From Spirodela intermedia (Eukaryota; Streptophyta; Magnoliopsida; Alismatales; Araceae), in assembly GCA_902729315.2 (NCBI GenBank), contig LR746270.1, positions 3,032,501-3,096,500 of the forward strand: a stretch of DNA of 64,000 nt, read 5' to 3'. The position numbers and the translations under genes were made by a program. The number at the start of each line of letters is the position of its first letter. The stretch's first letter is position 1. This document shows positions 47,217 to 59,899 of this stretch, one piece after another. The notes under the pieces are model-generated. The model saw only the letters and a list, made by a program, of their open reading frames with translations, was not told the origin of the DNA and did not search any database.

Positions 47217-47500
47217 CCAATAGTTGATATCAATAATTATATTATTAATAAAAATAGGACTAATAGGAAGCTTTATGACATCCAAAATATTTTTAATTAT
47301 CTCTAAACAATCTACCTCTATATTTCCTTTACCTACTACAATAATAAGTAATTCATAAGCTGTTTTCCTATTACTTGGAAAAAGATTATAGGTTTGAGAA
47401 TAATATGTGGTATTAGTCATGATCAATAACTCCAATATGTAAAATCTAAAAGGTAAAAACAGAATTATGTGCAACATGTATACAAATAATCTAGGATTCT
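47217..47500 (-). mobile_element. Ty1/copia protease-region relic
   Basis: The minus strand contains TYNLFPSNRKTAYELLIIVV, GKGNIEVDCLEIIKNILDVI and KLPISP. This fits the stretch after the copia protease active site, where GxGxI and LxxVLHVPKL are usual. The DSG motif itself is unclear. S3 interrupted this element. Confidence 0.5.
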
Positions 47501-47519
47501 TACGAAAGTGACTCATGTC

Positions 47520-49453
47520 CTAGATCTCATAACTAACTTCAATTTCTTGAACTCAACCTTCAAGCCTTATAAAACTGAAAGAGTATTTTCCTCCAATATT
47601 GTTGTTCCCTCATAAGCTAACATGGTAGTAAGATGAACTCAATCTCTTGTCAAAGGTATCTCTAGTGTACCTATGAATATACATTTTGACGCACATTAGA
47701 AAATTTATTCATGAATTACTTTTCAATAGTTTATTTAATATTTATTAAACCATCAACATACATCATGACCATTTACATCACAAGTTAAATATCTTTGATA
47801 AATATTCAAATAATATTAAATGATAATACTTAGTACAATCCTATAGTTAACTATGAATCTAAAGAGTTATACCCTTGAAATATATTATTAATTGAAATAA
47901 TAGAGCATAATATTCTTGAAACATGAGTGCAACTATGGCATCTAATGAAGTCACATGTTTTTCTAAAAATGTAATGCTACCAATGGGATTTGAATATGGC
48001 ATCTAAGCACTATGAAGAACATCTAAAAATAAAAGAAAAATAATGTCAGATAATGGGGTTCGAACTCAAGAAGCAAGCTATGCAAAGGTAGGAAAAATGA
48101 CATCTGAAATATTTGAACATGATACTGATCAAAGTATGAGTGAAATTTGAAATTGAGATCACTATAGCAACAATGTGAAAAGCTGATCAAATATTTGGAG
48201 TAAAAGTACACAATCATAATTGAGTATGATTCAACCTTAAAGTCTTATATGGCAATGGAGCTAGATTGTTCACACGAAGGTATTAAAGAAGTGGAGAAGT
48301 CTTTGCATCATAACTTGCACAATCACATGAAAACCTTATATGGAAGAAATAACCAAGTAAAATGTTCAAATTTAACTCAGTCTCAAAAACAATGTAACTA
48401 TTGAAATATTATAAGTTTCTACAAGAAAACTTCAAAGATTAGACATGAGACACATGTATGTTTCTAAGTAAGGAAGAAATCATGGTCAATCTCATACACC
48501 CTAAATAATAACATGCCACTAGAGTTTGTGGACAGAATGACAAATTCAATGATCATACCTGTGCTCAACCTTCAAGACAAAGATATTGATCAGTTAAAAA
48601 TCTCCAGACACATTTTCAAGGACAACCTATGTGGGAGTAGAAAGGTTTGAATTGAATATAAAGGTCAGAAGCACATATTTTGGATGGTTACCCATTAGTA
48701 GAATATGTGGACTAAAAATAAGCCAAATGACAACCTCTGAACAAGACCCTAAAAGAACAAACATTTTTTAATCAGCTACAAATCCCCAAAAAAAATATCA
48801 AAGATAACAAATGTGAGAGTGAAAAGTTTAAACAATAAAATAACTTAAGGCCACTAGTATGCTAGTGGAACAATGAAAATGTCTTTAAACTCATATGGCC
48901 ATTTTCAAATACTGAAAAGATAGATATATTAGAGTATAAAGAGGACCAGTTGAAGATGAACATGGTTAATATTACCTGAAGAGACTTTTATCAACAATAT
49001 TCAATTAAGCTCAAGAAAAAGATCATACTCAATCTTTTATATTAAAACAACTCTGTATCTCAAAGAGAGATCAAAGCATCATCCTACTTATTCATCTACG
49101 ATGATCTACAAGTCAACTAATTGAGTTGAAAGTTGTTAGTCTTTATTAGACTTGAAGGTAATTTAGGTGGTTAGTGGATAGAGGGTTAAGCTAAGACATA
49201 AGGTGTTAAGAGCTAAAACTAACTTTAGATGACATCTTTATATAGATTGAATATTAGTGTTTATTGATCTTATTAAATTACCTTTATTTTTTAAGAAATA
49301 ATGAAATCTAGTAAGGATATCTTTCGAGACTGAATGTAGCCATGTGAAAGGTGAATCAATATAATAGTCTTTGTATTCCTCATAGTCACTAATAAGTGAG
49401 AGAAACCAAAGCAACCCTAAGATGAAAAGAGAAATGACTTAGGTGAATCTATA
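47520..49453. other. AT-rich interval, nothing recognised
   Basis: Only short, scattered open frames are present. I see no domain, LTR border or RNA gene. It is probably old retroelement or intergenic DNA. Confidence 0.45.
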
Positions 49454-49458
49454 TATAG

Positions 49459-49779
49459 TGTTGAGGAATAAAATTATAGTTATACTAGAACTATAAAATT
49501 ATTTATAAATATGTCCTTATTAATATAATACTTAGAATGTCTTGTTCACGAGCAAATTAAATCCAAACGATTGGTTTCGCTTATGCTGAAATCAGATATG
49601 ATATGCTCATATTGGGTTGAAAGGACATTTTCTAACTTAATGGCTCCCATTTTCCTCTAAATACTTAGAACCTCTAAATTATAACCTTTCTTTCTGGGTC
49701 TCTTCTCTCATGAGTTAATGGCTCTCTCCTTGTCAACGTCATCTTCTTCTAGTGAGCTTTGATCATAGAGGTTTTAACA
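49459..49779 (+). repeat. 5' LTR of copia E5
   Basis: It starts TGTTGAGGAATAAAATTA and ends GGTTTTAACA, followed directly by the initiator-Met PBS. It shares ATTGGTTTCxCTTATGC and TCTTCTTC words with the 3' LTR. Confidence 0.85.
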
Positions 49780-52700
49780 TTGTATCAGAGCACTCCAAGT
49801 GAACTCATTCCACCTCTAACCCTTTGAAGATTCCTTATCTTGTTGGCTTGCTCTATAAAAAAGAGAAATTGCTACTTCACCTTAATTTCTTCACAAAAAC
49901 TCACCTGCTTGCAATTTTGTTGTTAGCGTCTTGCGGTATCTCTCACTATTACAAAAGACTTTCTTCACTTTCTAGCCTCTCTTTCCCTATTTGAAGGTGA
50001 GAGAATGTTTAGATATCTGTCTAGAGAAAGGGCTTTGTTATTACGACTCTATTTTCCTCTTTTTGGCCCTATACTTCTTTGTGGAGCAGTAGCTAGTTGA
50101 GGACAGTTTTTTTCTATGTTTGAGATCACAGATATGATGTCCTTAGCAACACATATATCTGATATATCCAAATATATATTAGAGCTGCCAAACATTATAA
50201 ATGAACTAAAATTTAATAGTAGGAAGTTACTCTAATGGTGTTCATTCATTGAGGTAATTCTTACAAAAAAAGATAAATAGACCACCTTCTTGATCTAGCA
50301 CCTGAATCAATCAATCTTAAATTCAAGCTACGAAAAAATGAGGATGGTATAATCAAGTCATGGCTCTGGAGCACAATGACCCTAGAGATTGATACACATT
50401 ATTATTTCCTCCAACTACAAGAGACATTGGGAGAAAGCTAATAAGGCTTTTTTAAAGGAACATGATGAAGCCCAATTTTTTTGACATGTCTCTAATGCAA
50501 TGAGTCTAAAATAAGGCATGAAATCAGTTCGAGAATATGCAAATGAATTAGAGTCTCTATGACTTGAAATTGACTAATGTAGACCAATTATTACTAGAGA
50601 TTCTCAAGATGTAATTTTTATTAAGAAATATATTGAGATTGATCGAATTTACAAATTTCCCAATGATCTTAATCCCAAGTATGGTCAAATTCGTGCAAAA
50701 CTTTACCAAGAAAAAAATTCAGATCTAGAAGAAGTCATTGTATTGATGAGAAATGAAGAAAGTAGTAGAAGTCTTATGGTAGAGTTACAAACTATGAATA
50801 ACTCTGCATTTGTGGTTATCGAAGAAGATCCAGCACAAAAATCTAGTCCAAGAACAACAAAAAAGGGTGTTTATAGAGTTAACCTATGGTGCACCTATTT
50901 AAGTAGGCATTAGCTATAACATCTAGCTCAGCAAGCTCCTCTGATGAATTTCCACAATCCTTGGTATTGTATATGACATGGAATTCATTTTCTACATTAT
51001 GGGTCCTACATACTAGACCCACTAACCATATGACTAATATTGAAAATTATTTTTTAACTTATCATCCTTGTCCAACTAGTAGGGAAGTGGCCGTAGCTGA
51101 TGGATCTCTAATTTTTATAGTGGGCATAGATAATGTGAAAATTGATTATTTATGTATCATCAAAAATGTATTACATGTCCCTAAGCTCTCTAAAAAATTA
51201 ATATGTTAAGAAATTAATAGATGATATAAATTGTAGGGTGACTATTGACAATGATGTATGTGATGTATATGATGAGGTGATGAACAAAAGAATTAGACAT
51301 GTTGAAGAGTGTGGAAGCTTCTATTGCCTTGTGACCTTAGGGTGAGCTTACATGACATACTTACAATCTCTATCAAGGGCTGGAGATGGCGAACAGTCAC
51401 TTTTGTTATATTATTGTCATCTTGGTCATCCTTACGTCAAGACATTAAAACTTTTGTTTCCAAAGTTATTTTCAAGGTTTAAAGTTGATGGATTTAATTT
51501 TGATGTGTGTGAATTTGTAAAACATAAAAGAACATTTTTTCCACAAGTGACTTTGGTAGTTTCTCTCCATTCTCACTCATCTATAGTGATGTGTGAGGAC
51601 CCTCATCTACTCCTAATATTTTAGGAGCAAGATGATTTGTGACATTTATAAATGATTAGTTAAGAACTACCTGGGTTTATTAATTAAATTACAAATCAGA
51701 AGTGAACAAAGTATTATAAAATTTTGTTCACTAATTAAGAATCAATTTGAGACAACAATCAAAACATTTAGATCAGATAATGCTTGAGATTACTTTAGTA
51801 ACACTATAAATAAATTGTTTGAAAGAGAAGGAATTATTTATGAATCTTCATGTGTCAACACCCCATAACAAAATGAGATGGTTGAAAGAAATAATCGACA
51901 CTTATTAAAAGTAGCTAGAATAATTTTATTCCAAAATGGGGTACCAAAAACCTTTTCGGGAGAAGCAATCTTAACTGCCACCCATCTCATCAATCAGTTA
52001 CCAACAAGAGTCTTACAATTTGAAAGTCCACTAGATATTCTCTCATCTTGTTACCCACATATTAAATTAAGGATAAATTTAATTCTGAAGCCTTTTGGAT
52101 GTGTAGCATATGTTCACAATCAAGATCAAGCTAAAGGAAATATTGACCCTAGAGCATTGAAATGTATTTTTGTTGGATATTCAAACACTAAGAAAAGATA
52201 TAAATGATCATCCTTCATCAAATAAATATTTTATTTCAATTGTTGTAACCTTTAATGAGTATGAATCTTGAAGGGGATGTTATATCTAAGGATGTTGATG
52301 GAGATCAAGAAGTTGGACACTTCTTGTTACCAATACCAACTCTTGATGAGACTTCACCCATTCTAATGTTGAAAGATACTACACCTATAGTGACAAGAAA
52401 ATATCCAAGAAGACGTAGGTGGACCTTTGTTATTACGGAAAAACCAAAAAGATCTACCTATAGCTCCTAGAAAAGGAAAGATCAATTTTTTTAGAAATCC
52501 TAAATATCCTATTTCTCAATTTATGTCATTTAGGGTCTATCTATATCTTATAGAACATTCCCCACCTCTCTCAATTCAATAATCATCTCACCAAATGTCA
52601 CTGAGGCATTATCTCATAAAGAATGAAACAAGGCAATGGATGTGGAGATGGAAGCATTAGAAATAATCAATCATGGAAACTAGTTTACCACAAAGAAAAA

Positions 52701-54126
52701 AATCAGTTGGGTGTAAGTGAGTATACACCATCAAATATAAGGCTGATGAAACCATAGAGAGACATAAGGCTAGATTAGTTGCCAAAGGATATATCCAAAC
52801 CTATGGTATAGATTATTTAGAAACCTTTGATCCAATTGTAAAAATAGACATAGTTACAATTCTTCTCTCTTTAGCTGCTAATTATGATTAGGACATACAA
52901 TAATTTGATGTGAAAAATACTTTCCTTCATGGAGAACTTGATGAAGAGATCTATATGGATGTTCCCCAAGGATATAATATTAACCTTAACAAGGATGTTG
53001 TATGTAAATTGAAAAAGGCTCCATATGGGCTCAAATAATCACCAAGAATATGGTTTGACAAATTCTCAACAGCGATGAGAGTGATTAGATATAAACTTGT
53101 AATGGAGATCATATATTGTTTATAAAACAATTACTTTAAAGGAGAATGACAATCCTCAATTTATGTTGATGACATAAGAGTGACAAGAAATGACAAGAAA
53201 GAAAAAGAACACTTGAGTGAATATTTATTAAAAGAATTTTGATATTAAGATGCTAGAAAAACTAAAATATTTCTTAGGCATCAAAAAAGTTAACTCAAAA
53301 TAAGAGATATTTATATCTCAAAAGAAATACATCATCGACCTTCTTAAGGAAGTTGAAAGGTTAAGATGTAAACCAATAAATACTCCTAGAGATCTAAACC
53401 ATAAGCTTAGAGAAGCAGAAAAGAGTAGGCCTATGGATGTATTAGGATACCAATGTCTTGTAGGAAAATTAGTCTACATTTCCCATATTAGACTGAACAT
53501 TACATACTTAGTAGGCATTCTTAGTCAATTTATACATAAGTCTAAAGAAGTTCATTTATAGCTGTAGATAGAGTTCCACAGCATTTAAAAGGGACCCCTA
53601 GTAGAAGTATTTTATTTAAGAAAAATAATCATATAGATTTAAACATTTATGTTGACACTGATTATATAGGTTTAATTATTGATAAAAGATCAACCTTAGG
53701 ATATTGCACATTTTTAAAAGGCAATCTTACTAGTTGGAGGAGCAAAAAACAACAAGTTGTGGCATCATCAAGTGCAGAATATAAATTTAGAACTATGTCA
53801 CAAAGTATATATAAAGTAGTATGGGTAAAGGGCATCTTAGAAGATCTCAAGATTAATAGATAAAAGCCTAATCGAATTCTATTGTGGCAATAAATCAACT
53901 ATCAACATTGCTCACAATTCGGTACAATATGATTGAACCATACATATTAAGATTGATCAGCACTTGATCAAAATAAAGTTGGACAGTGATGACATTTGCA
54001 CATCTTATATCTCCACACATTAACAATTTGTTGATATTCTTACCAAAAGATTAAGTAGGCTAATCTTCTAAAGATTCATATCTAACTTGGGTTTGTATGA
54101 TATACATTTACCAGCTTGAGGGAGAA

Positions 54127-54434
54127 TGTTAAGGAATGAAATTACAATTATACCAAAATTATAATATTATTTGTAAATATATTCTTATTAGTATAATACT
54201 TAGAACCCTTTGTTCAGGAGCAAATCAGATCGAATCAATTGGTTTCACTTATGCCGAAATTAGATCAGACATGCTCATATTTGGTAGATATAAATATGTG
54301 TACCTGAACCTTTTTTCTTACCTAATTAAAATTTCATCATTTTCTTTCTCTATTTCTTCTCTCATGAGCAAACAATTCTCTCCTTGCTGATAGTTTCTTC
54401 TTCCGGCGAGCTTCAATTTGAGAGTTTTCTAACA
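54127..54434 (+). repeat. 3' LTR of copia E5
   Basis: It starts TGTTAAGGAATGAAATTA directly after a purine-rich tract and ends TTTTCTAACA, followed by the TATAG duplication. Confidence 0.85.
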
Positions 54435-54439
54435 TATAG

Positions 54440-55880
54440 ATTTGAGAGACTATATTAGAATGTGTGTCAACACATATACACATAAACAGAATAATAAAAT
54501 AGAATGAAAAAAAGGTAAGAAATCAATTCATCCCCCCCTTCTCTTGGTACTTCATTTAACCACATGAAACCTAATAGTAACTTATAACTTCAATCTTTGG
54601 TGAGTCGAGCTTTATTAAAATAGGTCTACTAAAAGATATCCTTATCGTCAACCTTTTTGTTTGATGTCATTATTGATTAAGTCTCTACTTTCTTATAAGT
54701 AGTCACAAATGTTGAATTATCAACTCTTTACGATTTATCATAAACTTTTCCTGCCTTCTTTATTCCTTACTATAATGAATACTTTCTCCAAATCAAAACC
54801 TTTTTACTTCTCATAATTAAAGATCTAGCAGATTCATATTTCAATTTGAGCCTATCAATAAATTTATAAATTCGATCGGTCCTAATATAATGTCAAAAAA
54901 AAGATGAATCCTCAAAATCTTTTGCCTAATTGATTTATATCTATCAATTTCTTGTCACCAAGATTCAATTTTGTTTGCATATTATCTCAATGGCCCGTTT
55001 GCTTATTTTATAGCCATTGCCCTTGAGGCAATTTGATACATTTTTGCTCCATGTGTCTTTGAGAAAGCTTTATCTTTCTTTCCCAAATTTCTATAGTTAT
55101 AGATAAAAATAGATAATTTCCATTGGCTTTTAGAGTCATAGTTCTCCAAAGCCATGTTTTAATAATCGTGTACTCCTCTTTCTAAACTTGGAGTCGAGGA
55201 TTCCTTCCTTCAAGTGACTGATCATATAAATGACTAAGTTTCCATCCACCAGCTAAAATAACTTCAATGAATTCACTCTATTAAAACAATTTTCTCCCAT
55301 TCAATTTAAATTCTTTGGGAACATTAGGAGCTCTAAATATAACTTTGAATGCTCCACTGAGGTGCAGATGAAGATGCCATATCAATAACTTAGGCATACT
55401 ACTTAGATTCTACCTCTTCCTATGAAATATTGTGCTCTCGCCTTCCATGAATGCCCCAAATTGAGGAATACGAATTTTTATTAGGAAAAAAATCAGAAAA
55501 ATTTCTCCCCAAGATAGATCAGTCCATTCTATCACACTTAAGTGCTGGAGGGGAGGCAATAAGGGGTGAGGATGGTCTTAATAGCAATAAGAAGAAATCA
55601 CATGCCATCAAACATCCAAAAGTTATCTTAAAAAGGCCATGCAAAATAGACTTTAGGTCTAAGAGTAAATTGAACTTCTCTATCCGTAATCAACGTCATA
55701 AATGAAAAAGTAGGTACTGAGGCATTCCAGAGGATCAATAGATACAGGATGACACACTGGGCTACTGTAACACCATGCTGAAGCTGCTGAGGTCGCTGGT
55801 TGCTGGAGAAGGCAGTGGTGGCGATGAGAGAGCCATTGGCTCATGAAGGAGGAAAGAGAAAGCTTAAGTGGAAGATATTT
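54440..55880. other. Interval between E5 and LTR relic, nothing recognised
   Basis: AT-rich, with one 84-codon open frame at 55451-55705 (plus) that is lysine-rich and matches no family I know. I do not call it a gene. Confidence 0.4.
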
Positions 55881-56060
55881 TCATTAAACAAATTTGAATT
55901 CAAGTTCAAGTATTTATAAAAGTCCGATACAAATGGATTTAGATTCGATGAATCAATTTCCTTATGCCGAAACCAGATCCAACTCACCCATGAACAGGAG
56001 AGATGCAGTACAACAAGCAAAAAGATGTCTACAAAAATAAAAGAAGATTATGATATAACT
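55880..56060 (+). repeat. LTR fragment related to copia E5
   Basis: GATTCGATGAATCAATTTC followed by CTTATGCCGAAACCAGATCC parallels GATCGAATCAATTGGTTTC and CTTATGCCGAAATTAGATCA of the E5 3' LTR. The rest is not alignable by eye. It lies about 230 bp 3' of P450 D. Confidence 0.55.
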
Positions 56061-56293
56061 GTCATCCCTCGGTTTCCCACATGATATAGAGAGATAAAAA
56101 ATTTCCGATTACTTCGAAAGCAACATAGATGACATTCCCACCTTACTCCTATGAATAATTAGAGTCCCATTTTGTCTCTAGGTTTCTGGTTTGGGAAGTT
56201 AGCCGGAGGTGTAGCCATCGAAGGCGGCGGAGCTAGCGGTACAGTCCGCCGCCCCGCCGTCGTCTTCTTCAGCTCCGATATACGTTGGTCTGT

Positions 56294-56427
56294 TCAGTTG
56301 GGCCAAACCCGGATGTGGAGACCTCGGGGGGCTTCCACTCTCGGAAACTGAACTATTTCGTTGCCTCCGGCGTCCTCCCACCTGTCATTTCAGAGCTTGC
56401 TTCTCACTGTGGACGCATAAAGAGAGC

Positions 56428-56460
<33 letters not shown>

Positions 56461-56644
56461 TAGCCATTTCTTTACCTATATCTGGTCAAGAAGTAATGAA
56501 GGAATAGGGATATCTGAACCAGGCCCAACTCCTTCCCCGGGCAGAGCCTTCCGCCGCCGCCGAACATCATGAAGTGTTGGTGATTCTCCAGGCTCCTATC
56601 CTGGAGGAGCGCCACAGAAAGGCTCAGCAGAGGGAGAAAGGGAA

Positions 56645-56682
<38 letters not shown>

Positions 56683-58528
56683 AGAGAGAGAGAGAGAAAG
56701 CGAGAGAGAGGGAAGAGAGAGACCTTCCATCTCCAGGGGTCGAAGCGGAGCGGCGCCGGGTACCGGAGGGAATCGTAGTTGCTCTCCCTGGTGTAGACAT
56801 AGATTCTCCACCCCTTGGGGACGACAAACCCTACCGAGGAGTCAATCCGGACCGTTCGTCAGAGCTCCCTGCTCTTTGACTCGTGGATGGGGGGTTGGCG
56901 TGGGCAGGTTCGGGACTCACCATTCATGGCGATGTCCTCGGTCGTCTTCCGCAGAACCCCGTTGACTATGGTGGCCAGCCGCATCGTCTCCAGTATCACC
57001 TTCAGGCACGCACGCGGATAAAGGTTTCGGACGATGAAGAAGATGAAGGGGGAGGAGAACGGCGATCGCTCACCGCACGAGTGAATTCCATGGACGTGTA
57101 GTCTCCCCAGGTCAACGCGCCTTCCGCCGGCGATTTCCGCCGACTGATCTCCGAATACTCCTTCTACGGAGAGAGACAAAGAGAGACAGAGACACAGAGA
57201 CACAGAGACACAGACACAGAGACACAGAGACACAGAGAGACACAGAGAGACAGAGTTGTGTGAGTTTAAGGGGCCTGGAGAAGGAGAGGAGCAGAGATGT
57301 TACCCGAAGTTCTTGGAGGGCTGAGGTGTTGTCGTGGAGATACTTAACGGCCATCGTCGCCGCCGTGGAGACGGTCTCGAAGCCGGAGTAGATGACGGAG
57401 ATGAGTAGGTCGATTATCTGCTCGTCGGTGAGCTTGGGCCCCGTCTGATGGACATCTTGCTCTTCTTCTCCTTCTTCCCGGAGGAGCAAGCTGAGCATGT
57501 CGCGGCCGCCTTTCATGACGGAAGGGCTACTCCTCCTCCTCTCCACAATCAGCCCCCTTAACAACCTGATGATCCTCTTCCTGGCCTGCAGAGCGACACA
57601 GTCACTTGGGCCTGAGGACGAGGAACGGCGGCGGATGGAGTCAGATCAGGAGAATGAGAGAGCTTGCCTGAAGTCCACGGCGGTAGGCGGTGCCGGGGAG
57701 ATCGACGGCGAGAGAGAGGGTACCCCGAACGAGCTTGAAGAACTCCGCCTTGAGCTCCGTCGCCATCTCCCCGGTCTCAATCCCGGCGATCAGCTTAAGC
57801 GCCGACGAGAAGGCCATCTGGCCGAGCAAGGAAATGAGAACACACCGGAAGTCAAAAATCTCGCCCAGATTGGCGGTGGAGGGATCCTGCATCTCCAGAC
57901 TGACCTCCCTGGCCTTCTCCTGGACGTCCACGGTGGCGCCGCCGCCGCCGCTGCCGCCCCAATCGCAAAGGTGGGACCTGATGAACTCGTCTAACGTGGG
58001 GAAGAGCCGCTCTCTCACGGCGGCGGGACCGACCACAGACAGCAGCGCGCCCCTCACCACGCGGTGGAAGGCGCCGTGGACCGCCGCAACGTTCCATTCC
58101 CCCAGAATCTCCGCCATGGCCTGCGGGTACCCCGGAACGAGTCCCCTCCCCTCGTTCATGAGGATCCACCTGTTGACCTCCAGATCCATGGACACGACGG
58201 TAGGGCTTCCCAGTAGGTGGGACGTGAACAAGCTCCCGTACCTGTAGATATTTCCGATCACCAGTAGCCAGATTTTGCTTGATCACGTCGCCGCAATGTT
58301 CATTATTTACAGAGGAGGGGAGATCCCTCACCTGGCTCTCTGCTTCTTCAGGAAGTCGGGACCACGACGGAGAAACTCTATCGTCTCGCCGACGACCGGC
58401 CAGCCCATCGTCCCCGGAGGGAGGAGGACCCTCCGCTGGTGACTCCTCAGTTCGTTCCACCTCAAGAAGAAGCTGCACAACACCCAGAGAAGACCCAGCG
58501 CCACCCCCGGACTCAGAAGGAGAGCCAT
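56294..58528 (-). CDS. CYP85A-like cytochrome P450, copy D (484 aa, intact)
   Basis: Nine exons: 58528-58332, 58241-57905, 57817-57668, 57585-57304, 57163-57074, 56999-56921, 56830-56724, 56600-56476 and 56381-56294. They join in frame to 484 aa. The start ATG has a good context (GGGCAATGGCT) and opens a hydrophobic ER anchor. Then come the hinge LPPGTMGWPVVGET (about residues 36-49), EVNRWILMNEGRGLVPGYPQ, AVHGAFHR, LPGTAYRRGLQ, the I-helix YSGFETVS, ExxR as ETMR, VPKGWRIYVYTRE, and the heme loop FGGGGRLCPGKELG. The end is FPRVEAPRGLHIR. These signatures are those of CYP85A brassinosteroid-6-oxidases, which carry out successive C-6 oxidations to castasterone-type hormones. All catalytic motifs are present, so this is the likely functional copy. 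Intron 3 has a GC donor and the other introns are GT-AG, all under 150 bp. Substrate is inferred from family only. Confidence 0.93.
57168..57256. repeat. GAGACACAGA minisatellite in intron 4 of D
   Basis: Short units of GAGACACAGA and ACACAGAGAC are repeated about eight times. The minus strand runs of CTCTGTGT supply an extended pyrimidine tract before the exon 5 acceptor. They make intron 4 of D (140 bp) longer than in B (84 bp) and C (77 bp). Confidence 0.85.
57586..57667 (-). other. GC-AG intron 3 of P450 copy D
   Basis: Exon 3 ends CTTCAG and the intron begins GCAAGC and ends CTCTGCAG. The shared donor in B and C shows that it is an ancestral state in an apparently working gene. Confidence 0.8.
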
Positions 58529-58605
58529 TGCCCACTACTACACAGAGAACAAGGAGCAATGACCGTTGCGGTGGCGGGAGGAGAAGAGCAGCTGGTACAC
58601 GAAGG

Positions 58606-58618
58606 GGTATTTGTAGAG
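58606..58618 (-). promoter_or_regulatory. Candidate TATA region of P450 copy D
   Basis: CTACAAATACCCC on the minus strand lies about 84 bp upstream of the start codon, matching the position of the TATA-like words of B and C. It is a weak match, supported mainly by conserved spacing. Confidence 0.4.
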
Positions 58619-58972
58619 GAAAAAAAATTATAACTTCATAGAAATCTATCTATGTTCATGAATTTGGGTTCAATCATCCCCTTCATTTAAAAAAAAAAGA
58701 ATAAAATGTGTATTATTTATTCCCCCTTCATCTCCCCTGTACTGTCCGTCTTACAAGTTTGATTTAGACAAGAACAAGTAGTGGTGCACGTGCTAGTCTT
58801 TCCCAAAATAGCGCCCTCTCCAACCCTAGAATGATTCGGCGCATGCGACACGTGCATCAGCACAGAGGGAAGGGAATGATTTTATGAATAACCCCTCGTA
58901 TGAGTAAGCAAACTTTACTTGTTCGAACATAATAAAAATTTATACTTATATGAATCCATGTTCATACATTCC

Positions 58973-58976
<4 letters not shown>

Positions 58977-59018
<42 letters not shown>
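58977..59018. repeat. (GA)n microsatellite upstream of P450 D
   Basis: An almost pure GA run lies about 450 bp upstream of the D start codon. GAGA-type repeats near plant promoters can bind BBR/BPC factors, but here that is only a possibility. Confidence 0.85.
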
Positions 59019-59019
<1 letters not shown>

Positions 59020-59022
<3 letters not shown>

Positions 59023-59245
59023 CCTTAAAAGTTTGTCTTGGTTAATTAATTAGTGAAACTTTTGACACTTATTTTTAAACAAATTGAGGGCCGTTTCGGC
59101 CCTTGTTATGTTTTTGGCGGATAATTGACCGCGGTGGGCCCCACTATCCCCTACAGCATCCCCGTCATGGTGGGGTTTCCGGGCCCTTCGCGCGTGCGCA
59201 GACGACATTCTCTGCCAGCGATCCTGTGCTGAGTTACATCAGCGC
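59020..59245. repeat. Upstream repeat unit of P450 D (one copy)
   Basis: It holds GGGCCGTTTCGGCCCTTGTTATG, CATGGTGGGG, CGCGCGTGCGCAGACGACATTCTCTGCC and GATCCTGTG. Its order matches the units upstream of B and C. The CpG-rich core is best preserved in D and in the second B unit. Confidence 0.65.
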
Positions 59246-59249
59246 CAAT

Positions 59250-59445
59250 TCTAAAATAATTTTTAAAAAATCATATTTTTCTTATCTTTATCACACTATC
59301 ATTATTATTTTGCACGCGGTATTATAACTTTTTTGATACTTTTATGCATATGTCTTCATAATACCCAAATAGCTAGGCCCACAAAAAAGCCCAAAAAAGA
59401 TCATTCAGCCGTTTTTCAGCCTTTAATATTTAGAGAGATAGAGAT

Positions 59446-59478
<33 letters not shown>

Positions 59479-59840
59479 AGCTAGGGAACCATGCGATTTT
59501 AACGTTCTAAGGTTATAAAAAATTCATTCATACTAGATTATTATACATTAATTTAACTAATTTAATAAATCAGTGTACAGATATCATCCTAGAGCATTCA
59601 CTCTGATTGGTTGGGATGTCGAGCTAATTCTTTTGTGACTTATATTTATTAAATATGTTTCTTTGAAAAAATGGAAAGCAGATCAGTTTTTAACTGGTCT
59701 AGATTATAATTTTTTTAAAATATCCTCTCTCCATCTTTCGACTTAAAAACTTTTTTAAAAATTTTTTAAATACTTTTTGAAAAGATTATAATTTTTTGTC
59801 AAAGTTATTTTTAAAAAATTAAATATTTTTTAAAAAAACT
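59250..59840. other. AT-rich interval with GA run
   Basis: Nothing coding is recognised. A GATA/GA simple repeat lies at about 59431-59477. Confidence 0.5.
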
Positions 59841-59899
59841 TCCCTCTCTCTCTCTCATCGTCTCTCTCCTCTCTCTTTCAAGTATCCAATTCTGTCTCT

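Larger units (their letters stand above)
49459..54434 (+). mobile_element. E5: complete but decayed Ty1/copia retrotransposon with TSD
   Basis: 5' LTR 49459-49779 and 3' LTR 54127-54434. Target duplication TATAG lies at 49454-49458 and 54435-54439. PBS TTGTATCAGAGC is at 49780-49791, and the PPT GAGGGAGAA lies just before 54127. Domains in order are gag (about 50300-50900), protease (RPTNHMT, 50961-51209, active-site Asp lost), GAG-pre-integrase (HLGHPYVKTLKLLFP, 51352-51530), and integrase (MVERNNRHLLKVAR, 51878-52207). RT runs about 52600-53200 and RNase H to about 54060 (DTDYIGLIIDKRSTLGYC-like, 53650-53710). Many stops are present. The two LTRs differ visibly along their length, so this is an old insertion. 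Confidence 0.85.

Noticed and set aside
55451-55705. 84-codon lysine-rich plus-strand frame
   Set aside because: No recognised family, no splice or promoter context, and the length is within chance for AT-rich DNA.
56409-56722. GA-run frames around P450 D exon 8 as candidate small genes
   Set aside because: They are intronic microsatellites read as Glu/Arg or Ser/Leu repeats.
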